From positions 1 through 43,005 of the forward strand of contig VCMS01000254.1 in the NCBI GenBank assembly GCA_022539475.1: a stretch of DNA of 43,005 bases, read 5' to 3'. Positions 31,545 through 42,794 of the stretch are shown in pieces; within the stretch, counting starts at the first letter, position 1; the number at the start of each line of letters is the position of its first letter. Source of the DNA: Gracilaria domingensis. Lineage: Eukaryota > Rhodophyta > Florideophyceae > Gracilariales > Gracilariaceae. The notes beneath the pieces were generated by a model. The model did no database searches. It saw only the letters and a list, made by a program, of their open reading frames with translations, and was not told the origin of the DNA. A program made the position numbers and the translations under genes.

Positions 31545-32816
31545 ATGAAACATCCCAATAATGCTGCACTGCCTTGTTTGCTCGTAAAGTCACTTTTGAA
31601 TGGGCGTCAGTTGGCTCTCAAGATCTCAGCAAATGCTGTTTATGGTTTCACTAGTGCGTCGGTTGGAAAGCTTCCGTGTATGGATATCTCTGCTTCCACT
31701 ACCGCTTATGGACGCCAGATGATCGAAAGTACGAAAGCTGCAGTGGAAAAGCGGTACAAAGAAGCAACAGTGATATACGGCGACACGGATTCCGTTATGA
31801 TCAAATTCGGGGACTCTAAGTCGTTGGAGGAAAGCATGCGTCTAGGAGAGGAAGCCGCGGAAGCCATATCTCAAGTCTTCCCGAACCCCGTCAAACTGGA
31901 ATTTGAGGAATGTTATTATCCGTACCTGCTTATTAGCAAGAAGCGATATGCGGGTTTACTGTAGACCAACACGAAGACCTTTGACAAAATGGATTGCAAA
32001 GGAGTAGAATCGGTTCGCCGGGATGATTGTCGACTTGTAGCCAATGTTATTTCCACATCTCTGGAACTATTGCTGAAGAAACAAGATCTTCAGAAAGCCA
32101 TTGCAATGGTCAAGTACACTATCTCCGACCTTCTGCAGAACAAAATTGACATATCACAGTTGGTTGTTTCAAAGGCCTTGACTAAGACTGACTATGAAGC
32201 CAAGCAAGCTCATGTGACATTAGCGGAAAAGATGAGGAAACGAGATCCTGGCACAGCACCGTCTTTGGGAGATCGTGTGCCATATGTCATTACTCATGGA
32301 TCCAAAAACGAACCTGCGTATTCTAGGCCAGAAGATCCGCTCTATGTTCTTGAGAATAATGTACCCATCGATAACAAGTATTACCTTGAGAACATGCTCA
32401 GGAAACCATTGGAGCGAATATTTGAACCTGTGATGGGAAGCAAGGTTTCTTCTTTGTTTTTCGGAGAACATACGAGAACAGTTTCTGTTGTAACATCCAA
32501 AAAAGGGGCGTTGATGAAGTACGCGAAAGTGAAATTAAGTTGCTTAGGGTGCAGATCCCCGATCAATGAAGGAGCCATATGCAAGTACTATGTACCAAAA
32601 GAAGCTGAAATATACTCAAAGCATATGAAGGGTGTGGTTGAATTGGAGAAAGTATACGCCTCTCTGTGGACCGAATGTCAACGGTGCATGGGAGAAATAT
32701 GCCACGATGTGGTCTGCAGCAATGGGGATTGTCCAATATCTTATCGCAGACGAAAAGCACAGAAGGACTTGGATTCCGCAACAGAAAGGCTCCAAAGGTT
32801 TGAACTTGAATGGTAG
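31545..32816 (+). pseudogene. POLD1: DNA polymerase delta catalytic subunit, C-terminal half
   Basis: Family B replicative polymerase. The match starts near [19 protein letters not shown] (about 31596) and includes motif C YGDTDS at 31776-31793, the KKRYAGL motif near 31938, RKRDPGTAPSLGDRVPYVI near 32236 and the two C-terminal cysteine clusters. In the first cluster Cys codons are at 32541, 32550 and 32580, but the fourth is Tyr at 32589-32591. The second, Fe-S-binding cluster is complete (32676, 32685, 32715, 32730). A TAG at 31962-31964 stands where yeast Pol3 has Trp (G to A of TGG). Exonuclease domain and palm motif A are missing. The frame is otherwise open, so decay is fairly recent. 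Confidence 0.95.
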
Positions 32817-33060
32817 GTATTCACAAACTGTTCGATGAACAGCATGGCACCCAACCGAACCAAAGCAGCTTAATTTTATACATTTGACACCGGATTCTGT
32901 CTCGTCCAAGGCAACGATGTGATCATTCTTGTTAGAGCAACCTAGCGTTAAGACTACCTGGCCCTAGACGAGGCCTGTACCTCTGGAACCGTCTGCAAAA
33001 GCTTGGGGCTCAACGAGTTGATAATCAAGATCAGCGAACGGACACCCATTGAATATTTCT

Positions 33061-33430
33061 TCACGAGAATGGCTTCGTTGGGTACTCTATGAACTCTCTG
33101 AGTTGTGAATATGCTTCATCGATGTCATCGTTGATAATGGTCACCTCAAAAATGTTTGTGGTAGCGGCATAAGACAGGTCACTCATATTTGTGTTAAGAT
33201 GGGTCTTCAATACTTCACTAGTTTCTGTCCCTTGATTCTTCAACCGCTCTTCGAGAACCATCATGTCAGGTGTTGCTACCAACACGAAAAGAGGCTGCCA
33301 CCAGAGGTCCGCTTTATTGCGCAGAGCTTCTACACCCTGAATATCCATGTCTATATCGCAAGACGTCCCCTTCTCCAACACGGCGTTCACAGAGTCATAC
33401 GATGTGCCGTAGTACTGCCCATGAACATCG
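33061..33430 (-). pseudogene. Guanylate kinase, C-terminal part
   Basis: Guanylate kinase phosphorylates GMP to GDP. The fragment shows VHGQYYGTS (GMP-binding region, about 33420), a DMDIQGVEALR stretch (about 33355) and ERLKNQGTETSEVLKTHL (lid region, about 33245). The first third, with the ATP-binding P-loop, is missing: dispersed repeat copy 3 occupies the position where it should continue, and the frame only stays open into the repeat by chance. The stop is at 33061-33063. No upstream exon with a P-loop was found on the far side of the repeat. The 3' end faces the polymerase fragment. Confidence 0.88.
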
Positions 33431-33763
33431 TCTGTGTTCTGCAAAGTGGAATATAGTCTGTTCGCTTTGGAAACTAAGCTAGTTTTTGGGCTATTTGGGG
33501 CGCGCGAGGGGGTGGCAGAGGCTGGCACTCAAAAAATTAAGAAATTTTGGAATATTGAATTCCATCTCGCGCAGTTTAATTCTTGGGTCTCCTAGTTTTT
33601 GTAGAGGTTCTACTTCGCCGCACCACCCCATCCACTCTTTTCCGCGACCCTCTCTCAAATCTGCGCTCGTGCTAGTTTGCGTTTCCATTTTCTCCCAAGT
33701 GGCGATGCAAGTCGCAACTCATCTCATGTCAACCACCCTGCTATTCATTCTCATCCATCATGG
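33431..33763 (-). repeat. Dispersed repeat, copy 3 (inverted)
   Basis: Reverse complement of copies 1 and 2, more diverged, with the conserved end CAGAACACAGA at 33431 directed into the guanylate kinase fragment. Read in the direction of that gene the end looks like a 3' splice acceptor (pyrimidine-rich then TTTGCAG). Confidence 0.9.
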
Positions 33764-33849
33764 CTCCCCACCTTAGAATTCTAGAAGCAAATTTATTTAC
33801 TTTGCGCTCTTTGCCGCGAGAAGAGCCCCGCCGACTGCACCTATCACTC

Positions 33850-34300
33850 GCTGTCGCCTACCGATTTCGTCGTGCGTCCCGCCGCTTCCAGGTACAGCCC
33901 GACCATGTACTCACGGCACATCGCCGGTGCCGTCTTCGCGCCCTCCGCCTCCCGCGCGTTGGACGCCACAACCATTGGCAGCGCGCTCATCACACCCCAG
34001 AACAGTTTCATCCTCTCGCCAAACTAGCCCTGTTGGAGATGATGCCTTTCGTGTCGGTACTGTTCCCGCAGCAGCGTCAGGCTCGGCTTCATTGCCACCA
34101 ACTCGCAGTTGCTCCATCGCGCGATGTACGCAGTCATCACTCCCGTGTCGGTTACCCCGTAAACATCCGCACGGCATCCACCACAGAAGCTTGGGAACGC
34201 TTCCTTCATCTTCCCGAATGATACAGATCCACTTTCGTCCTTTATTTCAGTCCTAATCTCTTCGAATGCACCTGCTGCCACGATTTCGGAGGACACGATG
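33850..34300 (-). pseudogene. Unrecognised coding fragment next to the LCB2 remnant
   Basis: A minus-strand frame is open from 34296 to a stop at 34024 and reads on in the same frame to about 33868. It has protein-like content (GVTDTGVMTAYIARWSNCEL near 34160, ERMKLFWGVMSALP near 34010). I do not recognise it. It follows serine palmitoyltransferase directly but does not look like that enzyme's C-terminus. Confidence 0.45.
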
Positions 34301-35126
34301 CCGACGCATAGAGAGAAGCTGGAGAAAGCGCGAAAATACGTTCAGTTAGAGCAGATTCGGAAGAGAAGTAACCTCCAACGGTCCTGAACGATTTAGTGAA
34401 CGTACGTATCATAATATCAATACTACGCGTATCTACACTATCATAGTGATGATGCCCCGAAACACCTCGTTTGGTCGGTCCAAGGGCGCCAATGGAATGC
34501 GCCTCATCCACGTATAAGCAGGCATCATTCTTATTTTTGACTGCGACAACCTGGCAAAGATTGCACATCTGACCTTCCACTGAGTACATACTCTCGACAA
34601 CCGTCATGATTCGTTTCCACAGAGGGCTCTTGTCAGGGTATCCCGTAGCAATGCCAACAAGAATATTACTTTCCTACGATTCTGCCAAATTATGTTCAAA
34701 CAAGCGAATCCTGGCGCCGAATGAGCGACCGTCGACCATGACAGACGCGTCATTCATCAGGCCGGAGATGGCGAGATCGCCCCTACCCACAATAGCTGGG
34801 ATGATCTGCCAGTTGGTGGTAAGGACGGTGCCAACCACGATGGCATCTTTCTTACCAAAATCTTTGGCGACCGTGCGCTCCAGCTTGCGTACAAGCTCAG
34901 AGCGCCCCGTAGACACAGACACATTGCACGAAGCGACACCACACTGATCTAAGACATCGGTGACGTACGAGTGAACACTTTCAAGAACCTCAGCATACCC
35001 CAGGTAATTGCACCTGCCCAAGTTACGAAACCTCGTAACCCTGGCAGTAGGGTCCGGAGACATGGAAGAATGCTCGGCCGCGGGAGTGACATCGGCCTGA
35101 ATGGGCGTGTACGCTGGATGAACCAA
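34242..35126 (-). pseudogene. LCB2: Serine palmitoyltransferase subunit 2 (LCB2), decayed
   Basis: The enzyme joins serine and palmitoyl-CoA with pyridoxal phosphate in sphingolipid synthesis at the ER. Recognisable parts are CNYLGYAEV (about 35010), LERTVAKDFGKKDAIVVGT (about 34880), then after a stop at 34674 and a frame change ESMYSVEGQMCNL (about 34595), VDEAHSIGALGPT (about 34515) and TFTKSF with the PLP-binding Lys at 34392-34394. GGYF follows. Around the Lys the normally small GxxGG residues are replaced (FRTVGGY). The glycine-rich substrate loop near 34920 is also altered. The C-terminal third is absent. It is a damaged copy; whether another intact copy exists cannot be seen here. Confidence 0.9.
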
Positions 35127-35439
35127 CCAACCAACGGGGCATCATGCGCGCTCCTTAGCTCTCTTCAAGACTTCGCCCATATGAACATCAATTTCGGGCT
35201 ATAAATGGCCGATTAGTGGCCGTAATTATTTCCAAAATAGATTTAATTGGCCGTATAATGGGCGTGTACAGTACAGTGGCCATTTGGATGCCTTACCGTA
35301 TTGTATTCTATGGATCGTTATTGGTACAAAATGTAGCAGCAGAGATAATGATGACGAAATATGGTCTCCATTGTACCCAGATCATACGACGCAATTATGA
35401 TTTGGACCAGTTCCACGTCATTTATTTCTATTTCGCTAC

Positions 35440-38400
35440 TCTTCTCAGCTCACGTCCTGGCGCGCCTGCTACCGGCGCTGGTCACAACGCTCTCTACGCC
35501 GTCCGCTGCCACGTGCGGTGGGTGCCTGCACCAAAGGCGCGCCGCTCCTCCGCGACGCGCTGCGCGCCATCGGCTACACCGCGCTGTTCTACCTAGCGCT
35601 GCGCATCCCGTCGCTGCTGCTGGCCGACCCCACAGCCGCCCCGCGCTTCTCCTCCAGCGCGAGCGCGCTGGCGCCCCCGCCGCCCGTGCGCACCGCCGCC
35701 GAGTAGGCGCTCGTCACGCTGTCGCTTTTCGTGTCGCTGAGCACGCGCGACTCGTCGCCATTTCGCGCCGCCGCGCTGGGCGCGCTCATGCCCGCCATGC
35801 TCGACGCGCGCCCGCTGTGAGAGCCGGCGTGCGCCACCGCCGTACACTGGGCTGAAGACATCTTCTCCTTAGCTGACACGCACGCGCGCCTTATCGAAGT
35901 CCTCGCCGCCTCCAACGCCAGCCCACGCGTCATGCAACTCGCCGCTGCCGGGATGCGCCGGCGCAAACTCGCGCGCCACGCCGCGCTAGCGCGCGGGAGC
36001 CACCCCCGCCGCTTGCGCCCATTATCGCAGTGTACGGAGCGCATTGCGAGCGCCACTAGCCGCGTAGCTGCTCCGTGGCGGCATATCTGCTGTTTGCGCT
36101 GCGCTGCCTAGTGCAGCAGCTCGCGCCGGCACGCCGGTTGCAGCTCCTGCCCGCCGCCAATCTGCACGTGCTGTTGCGCGGCGACGCGGACGCGTTGCAC
36201 GCGCTGCGAGCCGCGCTGAGCACTGCGCAGCAGCGGCTGCTGCAGCCGCGCTGGCGGTGGTGCTGCTGGCTTCGAACGCGCCCCCGCTGGGCGAGCAGGT
36301 GGCACGCGCGCTACGGCATGAGCTGCAAGACTTGTTCTCGCTCATTGCCCCCCAGTCTGCCCTGGGAGATGTATTTGTGCGCTTCTCGTCGCCGTCTGCT
36401 GCGACGCGCTCTCCAATATCGTATACTTCCCCCCAAGGGTCAGCAAGATATTGTTGGAAACCTCGTCCGGTCTCTGACCGCCGGCGAGCGGGCTGCGGTG
36501 ATCGTCCCGGGCAATCAAGGAGTGTTTCTCGAGTTCAGCGGCGTGGAAGTGGAATCAAACACGGCTGGCGCGCGCTCTGGTACCAACGAGGAGCTCTGTA
36601 GTCCGGCTCAAGACATGGGTCAACCTGGAACAGTCGCAAGCGCGCAGCACTGGCAGTTCCCTCTTGAATAATGATATCGCCGCCGAACAGCTTCGACTGC
36701 ACGTGAAGAGTCTTTTGCTGCGCTTGTATGTGTACTGCCATCACCCGATATAGAGCGTTCGCATTGCTATGCGCTCAATTATATTCGCGGTGGTCAAGGC
36801 TTCTGGTCACGGCTCAGTGGCCGAGGCGATCAAGGCGAACTTGCTTGCAGTGACGGACCACTGCATCAAGTCAATCGTTTCCCGGCAATGGCGTTCGCGA
36901 GAAGCGGGGTGCGCCGCGCTTCGCGACGTTCTTGCCTCCCGCACATGGGAGGAGGTGAAGGACTCTTTAAAGGATTTCTGGTACTACACACTGAGGGCTA
37001 TGGATGATATGAAGGAAAGTGTGCGAAAGAGTGCTCAAGGCACTGGAAGGGCACTCTCGGAACTTTCGATATATCTACGTAATCCAAACTATTTGGGTGA
37101 AGAGGAATCGGCTCAAGCCGTTGACGTTGTACTGTCTGTGCTTATGACGTCCTTCACACACAGCGCCGAGGAGGTGAGAGCGCTCGTGTCAAAGACTCTG
37201 TCCGAGATCACACGACATGGAGGAACGGCCTTGCGGTCGTCTGTGCCGGATTTGATCGCGAATCTGTTGGACGTTGCGACAGAGCTCGAGCCGCAAATCT
37301 TAAACTACGCGGAGTATCATGTAGCCTCACCGGAGGAGCTGCAAAACGCTCTGGTCTCTGCAGCGAGTATGTCCTCGTCCTCTTTGATCGAGTCGCTTGA
37401 AAGGCTCATAGGGCAAGTTGACGAGACAATCGCGGCGGAGGTGGTTCCGAATCTGGCATGATTGGCTCGCGTAGGAGTGGGAATTCCTACGCGTGCAGCG
37501 ACGGCAAGGTTGATGTCGAGCGTTCTGCAATCCAGAGCAGTGGTCATGGAACCATATGCTGCAAAGCTGCAGTTTTCAGCGGCAAGCGCTGCGGGCATGG
37601 AGCGCAACGCAATGCTTCGAACTTTGAAAGGCATGGTGCAAGGCCGCTGGCAGAGGTTCAAAGTTGTGCCGCGTCGATGAAGTTGCAAAGTATTGCAAAC
37701 AAAATTAGCAAGAAGGCCACATCGGAGTATCCTCGGGATCGCGCGCTTGCCTCGTCTCTCGCTGCTGGGTTGTGTCGGATGGCGCCCGATACGACCCAGC
37801 AGCACGCAAGCTCTATACGGCCCTTCGCATACATGGGGCGCCCTGAAACAGACGACGACGCAGGAGATGACAGCAAGAACTGGAAAGACGCCTGGAATAA
37901 AGGTGCGCCAAGTACTCAGGCCGGGCTTCGTTTCTACGCAAAGGCGATTGTTGAAATATGTGAGCAACGGCTATCTACTTCTGCTCAGTACCGCGTGAAA
38001 AGGAACGCCGCAGCCACGCTAGGGGACCTCACGAACGCTTCAAATGACATTGTCGATGTACAGTACATGTCGCGAAGCGCAAAAACGTTGTTAGTGGTGC
38101 TTCCAGGTCATATTTGGAAAGGACAGCATGTTGCAATTGAGGCCATTGGGTTTTTGGCAGATTTCTGTTCAAGCGCATCTTTGTGGGAGTCGTGCGGAGA
38201 GAGCGTAGCTGTTGTGCAGCCTGTGCTGTCCGAATTTGATCGAGGGAAGAAGGATTATCGAATTGCAGCAATTGATGCGGCGAGGAAGGTGCTGGTTAAC
38301 ATCCGAGAAACCGTTTGCATGTACGAGAAAGTCAGGGACCACTTGTCAGAGCTCGTGTCTCCAAACTCGTCGGATGTAAACGCTAGCGTACCAAATGTGT

Positions 38401-38966
38401 CACAGATGGTGTGGGAAACTGGGTCTGATGCAGATGCTGTTGATGCTTGGAACAAAGCGCGAAAGTCGCAAAAGCCATTGTGCAAAGCAGCGATTCAGTG
38501 CCTGCAATCTTCAATCACAGGGGTGGCGGGCGTTGAGAAGCTAGAAGAACACGTACTTAATTTGCTGTGTGTGTTTGAAGAACTGATGCAGAACGATTGG
38601 GACATTCGACTAACTGTACTTCAAGCCATTGAGAAGTTGTCCGAACGTTTCTCCAAACATGAACTGCAATTTAGAAACTCCCTGGAGCGCACTGAGGCAT
38701 TGATTAAACGATTGGTAAACCTCAGCAAAAACGGCATTCACGAACCCAAGTATAAAGTGCTAAGAAATAGTGGGTTAACAATTCTTGATCACTTGGTCAA
38801 CGTTTCCAAGGATTCTACGGCAATGAAGGGTGTGATTGTAGAAGACACGCTAATTGCGATCCAGAGGTCTCGGAACGAAGATTCCGAGCCTTGGGTGCGA
38901 TCCGTTGCAATTAAACTATGCACGGCGTTGGCATTTCGTGATCATAGTTTAGGCTGGGGCTTTTGA
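35440..38966 (+). pseudogene. ECM29: ECM29 proteasome adaptor, C-terminal part, decayed
   Basis: ECM29 is a HEAT-repeat protein that tethers and checks 26S proteasomes. Matches in family order are EELCSPAQDMGQP (about 36590), a HEAT block starting near 36680, REAGCAALRDVLASR (about 36900), AMDDMKESVRKSAQ (about 37000), EPQILNYAEYH (about 37290), then RPFAYMGRPETDD (about 37820), GLRFYAKAIVEI (about 37922), and GHIWKGQHVAIEAI (about 38106) to the end at 38966. Stops occur at 35704, 36745 and 37459-37461 (TGA), with frame changes near 36050, 36670 and 37670. The part before 36000 is very GC-rich and its assignment is weak; from 36560 on identity is secure. The last 430 codons are unbroken. The N-terminal half of the family protein is not present. 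Confidence 0.88.
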
Positions 38967-39470
38967 GGTTGAAAAGTAGAGCTTAGGCAGTTAGGCAAAG
39001 AGGTTCGGCTAATCTGTGTGTTTACGTATCTACCTGGTGACCGTCCAACGACTATGAATAACTCAATCGCGTGCCACTCACTTGGAAGCGCGGTCCCTTT
39101 TAGCTCATTCTAGGTAATCCAAGTAAGTTTTGAACGCAACTGAAGCTAGTTGTAATCGCCTTTACATGCGTGCGGTGTACGCGTCGGTAGTTACTCGTTA
39201 GGGGATGCTGTGCTTGAGACCTTGGGTGAGCACCAGACGCATGTGTTCCATCTGTTCATGCCGAATGAAAGCGCGTTAACTCTGCATCATCACCCGGGGT
39301 GCATGTGTATAAAAGAAGAACAGAAAGCTAATGGTCTGAACTCGGAACCGGCGACCACATTCTGATGACGACGATAGAGTGCATCAGTGACGGCTTTTCA
39401 GGATAATCTTGTTTCCCTCGACGTGCCAATGATGTCGCCCAAAGGCTGGCAGTAAGATTTTCTCGTGGTG
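38967..39470. other. Intergenic between two convergent pseudogenes
   Basis: No gene, repeat or structure stands out in this stretch of about 500 bp. Confidence 0.55.
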
Positions 39471-41200
39471 TTAGACCATTCGATGCACTTTCCGCACGGC
39501 CAACGACATCTTATTGACATGGTATACGCCAACTCTCAAAAGCGCTTGAATGAGTACGAACATGATAAGGGTACCACTTCCGCCAGGAGACTGCTCGGTG
39601 ATGCTCTCGTGATGATCCACCAACTCCTCGTTCAGATCATCATGCGAATCAGAAATGTTATGCGTCTTCTACTTAAGCGCACGCCGCGAGTTATGAAGGC
39701 CTTGCAACTGGCTAGAAACCTGCCCGAAGCACGCGACAAGTCGCCTGCAGTAGCCTTAAGAGGTTTCAAAACGGCCACCAACTGCCACATGTCGCCCTTT
39801 TGTTTCTCCATCTCGCGAATGAGTTGCGCAATGATTTGGCGCACACCCTCCAGTCGAAGCTTTCTTTCTTGCGCATTCTCGTCGCCGAGGCCCTTGAAAA
39901 TGGACGTCATAGAGTTGTACACCTCGTACACCTGCAGGTCTGAAGAGCCTGAGATCGACGAGGTGGCGTCCTCTCTGCGGTGCATGCGCGCGGTAGGGTT
40001 CAGATCGGTGCGATGCGGAGGCGGAGCAGGGGCGGTGCTGTCATTGCTACACCACTGGAGCTACCATTGAAAGCCGGCGGCACGTAGCCGCGCGAATTAT
40101 CGCTCTGCTGCTGTTGTTGATGCTGTTTCCGCTGTTGTTGCTGTCACAGACCACGGTGGTCGGTCCGTAGTTCCGGAAGCAGAACCGGCGCCATACTGCT
40201 GCGAATAGTAGTCGGATCGATAAGTGTGGGCAACCTGAGCGGATTCATGAATGAAGACGGCGTCGTGGACCTCATGATTGGCAAAGAAATGGCCGGTCTC
40301 AGCAGGGAGTGCGAGGAAGCCACCACCAGAGAATGGCAGCTGCACACCCCAAACCTTGAAGCACGTATGCCAGCGTTGTGGGGCGCGTGGGTTCATAGCG
40401 ACGCCCACGTGAAGATTGCCACCGAGCAGCTGGACTTACACGCGAATCGGGTGGTTCATCTCAAGCGAGCAGCCCTCGAAAAGCTCGGTATCCGCGCCAT
40501 CGGTGTCAGGCTTCCATTGCTTGGTTCCGTCCGACACATAAACGTACATATGGGCCACATTTCGCGTTCGAGAGTTGGAAAAGGTGTCGATAATGATGCC
40601 AAGCCCCACAAATGTATGCGCAATACCCATGGCATAGCCTAACCTCGGGCGGTCCCACAAAAAGAAGAAGTCCATACCATTGGCAGGGTCATGCGAATCG
40701 CGCACGGTATCCAACTCCACGTCGAAGTAGCCGTTGAAGTTTTGCGTATCGGTGGCAATGTCGTTGTAGAACAGCGTTTAATTTGACTGGCTCGCCGACA
40801 TGAGGAGGACCACGTCGCGACCGGTGCGGCTGCGCGTGATCATGGTCGTGCCCAGCTGAAACCCGTCGGAGACGGGGTCACCGGCGGCGATGGGCCTCGT
40901 TCGGGTGCCGAAAGGAGAGGTCCGGGCCTCCCGCGCCCAGGTAGAGAAATTGGAATAGCTGCGGGTTTTGCTGCTGTCACTACAGCAGCGACGGCAACGC
41001 GAGGGCTCTGGCAGCCAGCAGTAGCAGCACGCAAATCGGCGCGAGACGCGGCGTCGACGACGACTCACGGCGGGATGGCGGCGACGGTGAACGAGTGGCG
41101 CGCGCGAAAGTTCGGGAGGCTGGAAGCGAGGTCCGTGAGCGAACGGAGGGCGTGGTTTACGGGGCGGTATGGCAGGGTGCCAGTGATGACGGGCAACGGC
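39471..41200 (-). pseudogene. L-type lectin (ERGIC-53/VIP36-like cargo receptor), decayed
   Basis: These ER-Golgi membrane lectins carry glycoproteins. Read on the minus strand: VSDGFQLG (about 40870), a frame through NGYFDVELD (about 40735), FRGLG-like GLGIIIDTFSN (about 40605), DGTKQWKPDTDG (about 40525), WHTCFKVWGVQLP (about 40365), GGGFLALPAETG (about 40322), NHEVHDAVF (about 40280). After a Gln/Ser-rich stretch come a coiled coil (IAQLIREMEKQKGDM, about 39830), a membrane segment TLIMFVLIQALLRVGVYHV (about 39575) and a short basic tail ending at 39471. Stops at 40778-40780, 40436-40438 and 40097-40099 and frame changes near 40070 and 39670 break it. The GC-rich N-terminus (signal peptide region, 40900-41200) is uncertain. 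Confidence 0.85.
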
Positions 41201-41489
41201 AGCGATCCCCACGCGGAAGTGCACGCGGGGGTCGAGCGCGAAGGAGCCTAGCGCAATTGTACTGCACGTACAGCGCGCATAAAATGACTGAAGCGCGCAA
41301 CATGCGCACATTGGAAGGCGTCGCGCGCCACGTCACATCGACGACGCACAGCTCTGCGGCGCGAGACAGCCGCGCGCGGAGTGCGCCGCGCACGGGAATG
41401 CGCGCCCTCGCGCGCGTCAGCGAGGCGCTTCAGCTCGAACAGCATGCGCTACGTTTTGGCTGGCGTTGCGTGCGGTGTGTGTTTTAGAA

Positions 41490-41960
41490 GGTCTGTGGAC
41501 GCTACCAGAATGAGGCGAGAACGTGCCCGCGGGTGGATGGGGTCGGTCGTGTTAGGGTAGGTACCCTAACACGACCGGACCCCCCGCCCGCGGGCATAAA
41601 ATCGTACATTTTTCAAAAAATCGGCCAAAACGTGCCCGCGGGCGGGGGGGTCCGGTCGTGTTAGGGTACCTACCCTAACACGACCGACCCCCCCCGCCCG
41701 CAGGCATAAAAAAGCACATTTTTTAGAAAACCGGCCAAAACGTGCCCGCGGACGGGGGGGTCCGGTTGTGTTAGGGTAGCCACCCTAACCCAACCGACCC
41801 CCCCCCCAAGCCCACGCGCACGTTCTGGCCATATTTTGGCACCATGCAGAGACCTCCCAAAACACCTTCCTCCACACCTCCTGCACTCATTACGGTGCAC
41901 CTGCCCGCCAACACGTGAACGCTGCTGGCCACGTGGATTGGCGGAGGTAAAAGAGCTGTA
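41490..41960 (-). mobile_element. Palindrome-rich foldback element, copy 2 (inverted)
   Basis: Same element type as 21190-22060. The linkers between palindromes are the reverse complement of those in copy 1 (GCATAAAATCGTACATTTTTC), so the core lies in opposite orientation. The right flank (GTGCACCTGCCCGCC, then CCACGTGGATTGGCGG) matches the right flank of copy 1. Right-flank sequence with CCTCCCAAAACACC also recurs, diverged, near 42108-42125. Confidence 0.7.
41524..41819. repeat. Array of three GC-rich palindromes with TTAGGGTA core
   Basis: Palindromes at 41524-41596, 41632-41705 and 41742-41819. The central dinucleotides are GG, CC and GC. The third palindrome is the most decayed (CCACCCTAACCCAAC on its right arm). 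Confidence 0.95.
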
Positions 41961-42331
41961 TATACAACGCCGGCTATACATCAATGAGAGTATATCTCGA
42001 GTATTAAAGCTCTAAAAGCACAATTCGAGCGATTTACTCGCATAAGTCTAAATCCACTACACCATCCTGTTCACAAGACAAATTTTAAACCGTTTTGCAG
42101 CGTTCAAAACCTCCCAAAACACCAGTTGATGCATTACTCACAGTGTTTGTGTGCAAGCACAATATACATTCCATGTAGACAAGAAGTCAACTAGTTTTCG
42201 TAATCAAATGATGCTTCTCTAAGTAAAAAAACACTCGACTGACCATTGTGTTTGCTACAAGTTTGTACTTATTGACAAACTACACTATTTACACTGCTCA
42301 AGCAGCACGGTGACGAACTAACGAAAGCGCC
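41961..42331. other. AT-rich non-coding stretch
   Basis: No gene. It contains a diverged partial repeat (CCTCCCAAAACACCAGTTGATGCATTACTCA near 42108, written here in shortened form as CCTCCCAAAACACC) of the right arm of the palindrome element, so the element's remains may extend to about 42350. Confidence 0.45.
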
Positions 42332-42794
42332 TCAAAACACTTTCAGGCACGAAAGTGGTAATGCGCCGGGATAGCCTGCCAGATAAACAGAGTGAATGAC
42401 AGTAGGTACTACTAAAAATACCGGCCACTCCATTGTTTTCGGTGAAAAGATAAAAATCACTCGATGATGAGTATGAGGTAATAATCGTCTAGCATGAAGC
42501 CCATACGGCTCTGGCTTTTTACGCAATATCGAAATTTTAATTGGTTCGTTCTGACGGGCTGGTAAAACAGCAAAGCAAAGGCCTTCAACGATCATAGAAT
42601 CCCTGATTTGTCGTGATGGGATTTTCTCTCGGAAACTAAAAGAACCAAATGGAGTTTTGATCAGCTAACTACTACTGATCCTCACAGGTTTAGAGAAGGG
42701 GGCGTAGCGCTCCTATATGCTAATTCATTCATTGTATAAAAATCTATGGAAGAAACGCAACCAGAGTGGTAGTTGAAAGCAAAACAATCGGTAG

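Noticed and set aside
33760..34221. Plus-strand ORF of 153 codons
   Set aside because: Arg/His/Pro-rich translation without motifs, opposite a minus-strand frame with more protein-like content.
35589..36345. Minus-strand Ala/Arg-rich ORFs in the GC-rich block
   Set aside because: GC-rich sequence lacks stops on both strands; the plus strand joins a confirmed ECM29 remnant.
799..37461. In-frame TAA, TAG and TGA codons inside several genes as a sign of a variant genetic code or programmed readthrough
   Set aside because: All three stop codons occur, together with frameshifts, truncations and lost catalytic residues, and the intact genes have none. Pseudogene decay explains it better.
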